A program made the translations under genes and the position numbers. Positions 23,945 through 32,245 of a stretch of DNA of 32,245 bases are shown piece after piece. The DNA is from Bacteroidales bacterium (GTDB lineage Bacteria; Bacteroidota; Bacteroidia; Bacteroidales; UBA7960). The notes beneath the pieces are model-generated. The model had not been told where the DNA came from. It did not search any database and worked only from the letters and a program-made list of their open reading frames with translations. Numbering within the stretch: the stretch's first letter is position 1; each line of letters opens with the position of its first letter. The stretch covers positions 1 through 32,245 of the forward strand of contig PWJZ01000088.1 in assembly GCA_003559855.1 (NCBI GenBank). The letters run 5' to 3'.

Positions 23945-25795
23945 ATGGATTATCGCAGCAACAGGAGTATTATAACACAATTCGCTTTCACCGGATTTTT
24001 GCTGGGGTTGATATTCCCAATAGCAGCAATGGTCATTGAGCTTTTGTCTAAAGACATGAGCTTCACATTCAGAAATCTTGCACTGGCACATGGTGAAAAT
24101 CTTCTTTTATGGATAATAAATATTTTTCCTTTTTTTATTTCGGCCATAGGTTATCATTTAGGCACTCGTTTTGCCGCCAAAACCCGTGAATTGGAAACGG
24201 CTGCCGAAGAGGAAATAAAAAAAACCGGTAAAATCCTTTCTTTTACCGAAAAGCTATCCTTTGGCGATATAGATGCACAGTATGAATTTGATACGAAAAA
24301 CCAGGAGGGGGACGAAATAGGGCAGTCGCTGATAAGTCTGCGCGATTACCTTAAAAAAAGCAAGGAAGAAGAAAAGATCCGTAAAAAAGAAGATCATCAA
24401 CGTTCGTGGGTAAACGAAGGGTTTGCGAGATTCGGGGATATTGTAAGACAAAACAGTGATAACCTGCAGGATCTTTCTTACAGTATCATATCAAACCTTA
24501 CAGATTATCTTGACGCAAAACAGGGCGGCGTCTTCCTTCTGAATGATGATAATCCTGAAGATAAGCATTTTGAGCTGGCAGCATGTTATGCTTACAACCG
24601 TAAAAAATTCCTTGAAAAACGCATTGAATGGAAAGAAGGGCTTATCGGAGCATGCGCCCTCGAACAGGAGACCATATACCTGACCGACATACCCGAACAA
24701 CACGTTACCATTACCAGTGGTCTCGGTGAAACAAAACCAACCGCCTTGCTTATCATACCACTGAAGGTCAACGAAGAAATATACGGTGTCATTGAACTTG
24801 CCTCTTTGAATAAATTCGAAAAATACCAGATAGAATTTGTTGAAAAATTAGCCGAAACCATCGCTTCAGTGGTTTCAGGTATAAAGGTAACCCTTCATAC
24901 GGCAAGGCTTCTGGAAGAATCGCAGGAAAAAGAAAAAAAACTCAGAACACAGGAAGACGAAATGCGTAAAAACCTCGAAGAGCTTAATATTGCCAAAGAA
25001 GAAGCCGCAAGACAAGGAGAAATGCTGGCAAACTTCAGTAATGCCGTGAATAATACCCTGGTCCGAGCAGAGTATGATAAGAGTGGTAAACTATTGTACG
25101 CAAACAACCGATTCCTGGTCAAACTCGGATACAGCTCCATCAAAGAAGTGGAAAGTAACCATATATCAGATTTCATAAACAAAAAAGATACAGGCCTGTT
25201 CTCCAAAATATGGGATGAAGTTTCAAAAGGAGGAAAACACTTTGAAGGTGATATTAAACATGTAACCAAACAAGGAGATGAGATCTGGCTTATATCTGCC
25301 TTTACATGCGTGAGAAAACCTGATGAAAGCATCGAAAAAATATTGTTCCTCGGTTTTGACATAACTGATCAAAAGCTGAAAAACCTTGACTGTCATGCAC
25401 AAATGGATGCCATAACCATTTCAAACCTCAAAGCAAACCTAAACACAAAAGGCTTTTTTATAGATGCAAACCAAAAGCTCCTGAACACCCTTGAGCTTAA
25501 ATTAAAAGATTTAAAAGATAAAACTATCCTAAGCCTCCTGGAAGAAAACAGACGGAATGATCTTAAAAATGCCTGGAAAAACGTGCTTAAAGGCAAGCCT
25601 TATGAGTGCCTGCTTCAGTTTATCAATCCGTCGGGAGAGAAAAAATGGCTGCAAGGAACCCTAACCGCCGTAAAAAACATGTATGGCGAAGTTGCCAAAA
25701 TCATATACCTTGCAATTGACATAACCGGAAAAATACCGGCGAAGTTTGAAAACCAGGATCAGGGCAAAATATTTAAAAAAAAAGTAAAAAGCTGA
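23945..25795 (+). CDS. Membrane HAMP/GAF/PAS sensor without output domain
   Basis: The 616-residue protein has two N-terminal membrane helices (about 9-35 and 49-75). A HAMP-like linker follows (about 90-140, with DEIGQSLISLRDYLKK), then a GAF domain (165-320, with VNEEIYGVIELAS) and a coiled coil (about 322-355). Two PAS-like units (355-475 with FLGFDITDQ, and 480-600 ending IYLAIDITGK) follow, then a short Lys-rich tail. No histidine kinase, GGDEF, phosphatase or methyl-accepting module is present. The chain ends just after the second PAS, as a real stop and not a frameshift. It likely works through a partner, such as the soluble hybrid kinase two genes upstream; that is inference. The helices leave only about 13 residues outside. 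Confidence 0.88.
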   Translation: MDYRSNRSIITQFAFTGFLLGLIFPIAAMVIELLSKDMSFTFRNLALAHGENLLLWIINIFPFFISAIGYHLGTRFAAKTRELETAAEEEIKKTGKILSFTEKLSFGDIDAQYEFDTKNQEGDEIGQSLISLRDYLKKSKEEEKIRKKEDHQRSWVNEGFARFGDIVRQNSDNLQDLSYSIISNLTDYLDAKQGGVFLLNDDNPEDKHFELAACYAYNRKKFLEKRIEWKEGLIGACALEQETIYLTDIPEQHVTITSGLGETKPTALLIIPLKVNEEIYGVIELASLNKFEKYQIEFVEKLAETIASVVSGIKVTLHTARLLEESQEKEKKLRTQEDEMRKNLEELNIAKEEAARQGEMLANFSNAVNNTLVRAEYDKSGKLLYANNRFLVKLGYSSIKEVESNHISDFINKKDTGLFSKIWDEVSKGGKHFEGDIKHVTKQGDEIWLISAFTCVRKPDESIEKILFLGFDITDQKLKNLDCHAQMDAITISNLKANLNTKGFFIDANQKLLNTLELKLKDLKDKTILSLLEENRRNDLKNAWKNVLKGKPYECLLQFINPSGEKKWLQGTLTAVKNMYGEVAKIIYLAIDITGKIPAKFENQDQGKIFKKKVKS

Positions 25796-25870
25796 TTTAA
25801 CCAAACTGCAGGCTATGACTATTGTTCAGTCAATAGATTTTCCGTCAGCCAAACGAATGGTTTTATAAAT

Positions 25871-26455
25871 ATGCAACTGCCGAAAGAATTTTATATACAA
25901 GACGATGTAGTATTGCTGGCCCGCAAACTGATCGGCAAGCACCTTTTCACCAAGCTTGGCTGTAAAGTGATAACCGGTGGCATTATAAACGAAACGGAAG
26001 CCTACGCAGGCATTAATGATAAAGCTTCTCATGCTTATAACAACAGGCTGACAAAACGCACCCGCACAATATTTATGGAAGGCGGCATAGCATATGTTTA
26101 CCTCTGTTATGGGATCCACGCATTATTCAACATTATCACAAATAAAGAAAATGTTCCTCACGCCATACTTGTAAGGAGCATCATACCCACACATGGAATA
26201 GATAAAATCAAGCAGCGTACCGGTTATAACAAGATATCTGATAACTCACTTAACGGACCGGGCAAAGTTACAAAAGCCCTTGGAATTAACACATCTCACG
26301 ATAAAACATCTCTTACAGGAAACAAAATATGGCTGGAATACCAAGGTGTTAATATCAGGGATTATGATGTCATAGCAACAAAACGTATTGGCGTGGATTA
26401 TGCCGGGCGGGATGCACAACTGCCATACAGGTTCCTTTATAATTCTCAAGAATAA
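25871..26455 (+). CDS. DNA-3-methyladenine glycosylase (AAG/MPG family)
   Basis: This 194-residue monofunctional glycosylase removes alkylated purines such as 3-methyladenine, and often hypoxanthine, to start base-excision repair. The active-site residues align with human AAG at constant offset: E43 and Y45 in NETEAY (human E125, Y127), H54 in ASHAY (H136), Y77 in AYVYLCYG (Y159) and N87 (N169). LNGPGKVTKALGI near the C-terminus is also conserved. It follows the sensor gene by 75 bp and may be co-transcribed, with no functional link apparent. Normal length and all key residues support an active enzyme. Confidence 0.95.
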   Translation: MQLPKEFYIQDDVVLLARKLIGKHLFTKLGCKVITGGIINETEAYAGINDKASHAYNNRLTKRTRTIFMEGGIAYVYLCYGIHALFNIITNKENVPHAILVRSIIPTHGIDKIKQRTGYNKISDNSLNGPGKVTKALGINTSHDKTSLTGNKIWLEYQGVNIRDYDVIATKRIGVDYAGRDAQLPYRFLYNSQE

Positions 26456-26878
26456 ACAATAAAACCATAATTCGGTTAATCCATTTTTTGTGATGCTGAA
26501 TAAAGAAATTAAAAATTAGAAATAGCCACTAAGATTTTGATTTAAGAACCTCAATACGCTTCGCTACCCCGGTACGCTTCGCTACGGGGCAGGCGGGGCA
26601 GGCGGGGTGAAAAAGGATTGCCTTCGGCGAGATCGCAATGTTATTCCCTTCGGTCATTGTCTCCCTTTAGTCGGCACGATAAGTTAGCGATTTATGATTT
26701 AAAAATTGAATGTTTTTATTTAATTTTGAATCCACTATAAAGAGTCGAAAAATATTTGTAAAGCAGGTTAAATATTGAAATTCAAAAATTTTAATCGGAC
26801 AATAACAAACAAAATGATAATAGTACCTCAAAGAAAGAATTGACCCATTATTAATAATTCTGATAAAAAATAACAGTA
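26456..26878. other. Intergenic region, 423 bp, with repeat island
   Basis: Between the glycosylase and the S9 peptidase genes there is no credible coding sequence. The segment 26551-26650 is a GC-rich repeat island in otherwise AT-rich DNA. Before it, about 26525-26550 (CCACTAAGATTTTGATTTAAG) resembles a decayed dispersed repeat that also seems present near 13081. The final 150 bp are AT-rich, and I find no TAnnTTTG promoter word or obvious terminator in them. Confidence 0.5.
26551..26650. repeat. GC-rich composite repeat island
   Basis: TACGCTTCGCTAC occurs twice (26555-26567 and 26573-26585), joined by CCCCGG so that CCCC can pair with the following GGGG. Two copies of the 9-bp unit GGGGCAGGC follow (26586-26603), then GGGG. 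Next comes GGATTGCCTTCGGCGAGATC with GCAATG. Its complement (CATTGCGATCTCGCCGAAGG, CAATCC) resembles the CATTGCGAG...GAAGCAATC repeats I recall from many environmental genomes. Confidence 0.65.
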
Positions 26879-29002
26879 ATGCAAAAAAAAATAATTTTAA
26901 CATCTATGGCAGCATCTTTAATCTTATTTCAAAACTGTACTCCGGGATCAGAAAAGACCCATATTGAGCCACCAAAGGCAAAGATGAAGGAAAAGCATTT
27001 GATAATGCATGGTGATACACGAATTGATCACTATTACTATATGAACCAGCGCGACAATCCCGAAGTGATATCTTACCTTGAAGCGGAGAATGAATACCTT
27101 GATAAGATGCTGGGACACACCGGCAATTTGCAGGAAAAGCTTTTTGAAGAGCTTAAGGGACGCATCAAGCAGGATGACGAATCAGCTCCTTATTACAAGA
27201 ACGGCTACTATTATTATTATCGCTATGAAAAAGGGGGTGAATATCCGATTTACTGCCGCAGGAAAGGAAGCCTCGATGCGGAAGAGGAAATAATACTGAA
27301 TGTTCCGGAAATGGCTGCCGTATACAACTTTTATAATATTGCCGCTTTCGACGTAAGCACCGACAATAATCTAGTTGCATTTACTGTCGATACACTCGGT
27401 CGCCGACAATACCAGGTGAAAATAAAAAATATGAATACCGGAAAAGTTAAAGACACGGATATAAAATATTGCGGCGGAAGGGTGGTTTGGGCAAATGACA
27501 ATAAAACACTGTTTTACACCTCCATTCATCCCAAAACACTCAGGTATGAAAGCATATATAAATACAATACCGAAACAAAGGCAAAGCCCGTTGAAGTTTA
27601 CTACGAGGAAGACGAAACCTTTTATCATGTATCAATATCCAAAACCAAAGATGACAAATACCTGTTAATATCCTCCAACAGCACGCTGTCAAACGAGGTT
27701 CATATCCTTGAGGCCGACAACCCGCAGGGCAGGTTCAGGGTATTTCATCCGAGGGAAAGAGACCTGCGTTACAGTATCTGGCATGACAACGGTGAGTTTT
27801 TGGTGCTCACCAACTGGGATGCCTTTAATTTCAGGCTAATGAAAACCTCTGCCAAACAAACCTCAAAAGACAACTGGAAAGATGTAATAGCGCACCGCAA
27901 AGATGTGCTGCTTGAAAATATTGAAGTTTTCGATAGCCATTTGGTTATACAGGAAAGATATAAGGGGTTGAGGAATATCAGAATTATTGACAAATCAACC
28001 GGACGGGAGCATTATATTGATTTTAAGGAAGAGGCTTATTCGGCACAAATCGGGAACAACCCAAACATGGACACCGATGTTTTGCGTTACACATACACAT
28101 CTATGACGACACCTCATAGTGTTTATGACTATAATATGTATACGGGCGAACAGGAGTTGGTAAAACGGCAGGAAGTGCTGGGCGATTTTGATCCCGGCAA
28201 TTATGAAACCCGCCGTTATTATGCCGGGGCACGCGACGGCACAAAAGTACCCGTTACCCTGGTCTACAGGAAAGGACTTAAAAAAGACGGCAACAACCCT
28301 CTAAAGCTCTATGGATACGGTTCTTATGGAGCAAGCCTGAACCCGCGCTTCAACAGCAATTACATAAGCCTTCTGGACCGCGGTTTTGTGGTAGCCTACG
28401 CACATGTCAGAGGCGGCCAGGACCTGGGTCGCCAATGGTATGAAGACGGTAAGTTGCTAAATAAGAAAAATACCTTCTATGACTTTATTGACTGTGCCGA
28501 ATTTCTCATAGAGAAAAAATATACCAACACCGAAAAATTATTTGCCAAAGGCTTAAGCGCAGGAGGGTTGCTTGTCGGAGCCGTAGTGAACATACGCCCC
28601 GGCCTGTTTAAAGGAATAATAGCCGGCGTTCCGTTCGTTGATGTTGTCACTACTATGCTCGACGAATCCATACCATTGACCACTGCCGAGTATGACGAAT
28701 GGGGAAACCCCAATAAACCGGAGTACTATAAATATATGCTTTCATATTCACCCTACGATAATGTCACCGCACAAGATTATCCCAACATTCTTGTTACATC
28801 AGGACTGCACGACTCGCAGGTACAATACTGGGAGCCAACTAAATGGGTGGCTAAACTAAGAAACCACAACACTTCCGACAACATAATACTGCTCTACACC
28901 AACATGAAAGCCGGTCATGGAGGTGCCTCAGGCAGATTCGAAAGACTAAGGGAAGTGGCAATGGAATACGCATTTTTAATCGACCTGGCAAAAATCAAAT
29001 AA
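26879..29002 (+). CDS. S9 family serine peptidase, oligopeptidase B-like
   Basis: This 707-residue prolyl-oligopeptidase-family enzyme cleaves short peptides. A seven-bladed propeller (about 30-430) covers a C-terminal alpha/beta-hydrolase. The triad is S560 in GLSAGG, D645 in SGLHDSQV and H680 in KAGHGG; the 85- and 35-residue spacings equal those of E. coli oligopeptidase B. AEYDEWGNP carries acidic residues where oligopeptidase B binds Lys/Arg, suggesting cleavage after basic residues. RGGQDLGRQWYEDGKL is also typical. The N-terminus is hydrophobic and ends at a Cys (LILFQNC) with Asn before it, a relaxed lipobox. It may therefore be a periplasmic lipoprotein, unlike cytoplasmic E. coli PtrB. 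It stands alone after a 423-bp gap. Confidence 0.92.
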   Translation: MQKKIILTSMAASLILFQNCTPGSEKTHIEPPKAKMKEKHLIMHGDTRIDHYYYMNQRDNPEVISYLEAENEYLDKMLGHTGNLQEKLFEELKGRIKQDDESAPYYKNGYYYYYRYEKGGEYPIYCRRKGSLDAEEEIILNVPEMAAVYNFYNIAAFDVSTDNNLVAFTVDTLGRRQYQVKIKNMNTGKVKDTDIKYCGGRVVWANDNKTLFYTSIHPKTLRYESIYKYNTETKAKPVEVYYEEDETFYHVSISKTKDDKYLLISSNSTLSNEVHILEADNPQGRFRVFHPRERDLRYSIWHDNGEFLVLTNWDAFNFRLMKTSAKQTSKDNWKDVIAHRKDVLLENIEVFDSHLVIQERYKGLRNIRIIDKSTGREHYIDFKEEAYSAQIGNNPNMDTDVLRYTYTSMTTPHSVYDYNMYTGEQELVKRQEVLGDFDPGNYETRRYYAGARDGTKVPVTLVYRKGLKKDGNNPLKLYGYGSYGASLNPRFNSNYISLLDRGFVVAYAHVRGGQDLGRQWYEDGKLLNKKNTFYDFIDCAEFLIEKKYTNTEKLFAKGLSAGGLLVGAVVNIRPGLFKGIIAGVPFVDVVTTMLDESIPLTTAEYDEWGNPNKPEYYKYMLSYSPYDNVTAQDYPNILVTSGLHDSQVQYWEPTKWVAKLRNHNTSDNIILLYTNMKAGHGGASGRFERLREVAMEYAFLIDLAKIK

Positions 29003-29161
29003 CGGTAACAAAAAAAACATTAGATTTGCCGGCAAAAATATTTCTGCCAATTTGAACTCTGCATTTTTCCTTCTCAGGGGAAAACCCTTCAGGTATGAGT
29101 TGGCAACCCATAACACGGTATTTGTTCTTTAAGCACATAATTTAATTCCAAATATTACTTT

Positions 29162-29968
29162 ATGTCCGAAATAACCGGAATTTTCCATGTATTGAATGGC
29201 AAACTGAAACACAACATTGAGTTTGACGATTCCTTTTTGAGGAAACCGCATTATCTTTATGAGACGTTCAGAACCGTTAACGGAATACCGCTTTTTATTG
29301 AAGACCATCTTGACCGTTTTGAACATACCTTACGATTAAGCAACATTGACATACCCTATCAAAAGGAAGAGATATTAATGCAGGTTCAAATGGTTATTAA
29401 GGAAAATAACCTGAGAACCGGCAATATTAAGATGGTTTTTCTGCCCGGTAACAATACAGGAGAATTTTTATTTGTGATTTACATAACACCTCATGAATAT
29501 CCCACCAAAGAGCAATATATGGTTGGTGTGCCGGTGTCGTTATTTAACGGCACGCGCGACAATCCAAACGTTAAGCTCATGGATTGCGCACTGCGCTCAG
29601 GTGCCGAACAAAACAAAATAGAACAAAATGTTTATGAAGCCCTGTTGGTCGACAAAGATGGTTTTATAACCGAAGGCAGCCGTTCAAATGTGTTTTTCAT
29701 AAAAAACAACAGGGTGATAACTCCACCTGTAGAATGTATTTTGCCGGGTATAACCAGAAAACATGTAATCAATCTGTGTAAAGATTTAAACATATCCATA
29801 AGTGAAAAAAAAGTTCACAAGAACAGCATAATGACAATGGATGGAGCTTTTATATCAGGCACATCCCGTAAGGTATTACCTGTTAACAAGGTGGATAAGT
29901 ACAGTTACCCTGCGATAAATCCCATAACATTGAGCCTTCAGGAAGGTTTTGACAAAAAGATCAAATAA
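29162..29968 (+). CDS. Class IV aminotransferase / aminodeoxychorismate lyase-like PLP enzyme
   Basis: A 268-residue fold-type IV PLP enzyme. The N-terminal YETFRTVNGIPLFIEDHLDRFEHTLR segment, K138 (NVKLMDCALR, the Schiff-base lysine) and DKDGFITEGSRSNVFFI followed by PPVECILPGITRK are the family motifs. Length and lysine position are close to aminodeoxychorismate lyase (PabC), which makes 4-aminobenzoate for folate, but D-amino-acid and branched-chain aminotransferases share the same motifs. No pabA or pabB is in the window. GTSRKVLPV near the end is typical. It lies 159 bp after the peptidase gene and converges on gyrB. The family is certain, the reaction is not. Confidence 0.88.
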   Translation: MSEITGIFHVLNGKLKHNIEFDDSFLRKPHYLYETFRTVNGIPLFIEDHLDRFEHTLRLSNIDIPYQKEEILMQVQMVIKENNLRTGNIKMVFLPGNNTGEFLFVIYITPHEYPTKEQYMVGVPVSLFNGTRDNPNVKLMDCALRSGAEQNKIEQNVYEALLVDKDGFITEGSRSNVFFIKNNRVITPPVECILPGITRKHVINLCKDLNISISEKKVHKNSIMTMDGAFISGTSRKVLPVNKVDKYSYPAINPITLSLQEGFDKKIK

Positions 29969-30108
29969 TACCTGGAAAACAAAAAACATTGATCCCTTTT
30001 CACAATAATTCAATTCGATATCCAACACTTCAACAACCGGGCCTTACAAATTTCCGGATCGGTTTATCACATATTTTTTTTCTGGCAGACTTTTCGACAG
30101 ATTGATCA

Positions 30109-32082
<1,974 letters not shown>

Positions 32083-32105
32083 TTATATCAATTTCCACAA
32101 TTTTA

Positions 32106-32113
32106 CAAATATA
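32106..32113 (-). promoter_or_regulatory. Bacteroidota -7 promoter element for gyrB
   Basis: The minus strand reads TATATTTG, matching TAnnTTTG exactly, and predicts a start near 32099 with a leader of about 23 nt. A TTTG lies 27 bp upstream, longer than the usual spacing, so the -33 element is uncertain. Nothing else recognisable is seen between here and the window end. Confidence 0.55.
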
Positions 32114-32245
32114 CTAAATTTTACCCGGTTTTTGCTACTCCAAACCGCCTAAAATGCTTTATTTTTCAACATTTTAACAAATCCTAACAAACGAAAAATA
32201 AGGCTGTTACGCCGGTTATGAAAATAATGTTAATAAAAGGCTCTC

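Noticed and set aside
29025-29036. 12-bp palindrome TTTGCCGGCAAA after the peptidase gene
   Set aside because: It is short, not extended on either side and not near a promoter word or T-run, so chance is a fair explanation.

Overview
The window reads as a chromosomal segment of a Bacteroidota bacterium, probably near the Bacteroidales/Marinilabiliales. This is inferred from several signs. The DNA is AT-rich. Few Shine-Dalgarno sequences are visible. Several genes have the TAnnTTTG -7 promoter word of this phylum just upstream. The gene set is also typical: TamB divergent from TsaD, a BatA-domain vWA protein, stand-alone MnmD, a GyrB of 655 residues and a long ParC. I see no rRNA, tRNA, CRISPR array, transposase, integrase or phage gene.

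Layout. Positions 66-9571 are all on the minus strand. In transcription order they are tamB, a PolB-like DEDDy exonuclease, a sodium:solute symporter, kynureninase and an exported SagB-like nitroreductase. At 9632 tsaD runs the other way from a 60-bp divergent gap. From 19834 down to 10659 there is another minus-strand run: a methyltransferase, mnmD, a BatA/vWA membrane protein, parC, a flavodiiron protein and an unrecognised lipoprotein that converges on tsaD. From 19955 to 29968 all genes are on the plus strand: a DnaQ-type exonuclease fused to a DUF3820-like tail, a soluble hybrid histidine kinase, an FAH-fold hydrolase, a membrane GAF/PAS sensor without an output domain, a 3-methyladenine glycosylase, an oligopeptidase-B-like S9 peptidase and a class IV aminotransferase. 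gyrB (32076-30109) closes the window on the minus strand.

Functions. Most genes are housekeeping: DNA topology (GyrB, ParC), DNA repair and nucleases (two exonucleases, alkyladenine glycosylase), tRNA modification (TsaD, MnmD) and envelope biogenesis (TamB). The flavodiiron protein points to an anaerobic or microaerophilic life with oxygen or NO scavenging. Kynureninase next to a symporter suggests use of kynurenine or a related tryptophan product, possibly taken up from outside. The kinase, hydrolase and sensor at 20979-25795 look like a local signalling group.

The least explained material is intergenic: oppositely oriented 8-bp tandem arrays between the symporter and kynureninase, a 7-bp tandem array with a tight hairpin at 4174-4209, a near-perfect 35-bp palindrome over the parC promoter, and a GC-rich repeat island at 26551-26650. 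I do not see a convincing new multi-gene defence or biosynthetic system. The best leads are these repeats, the palindrome, the output-less sensor and the unrecognised lipoprotein.
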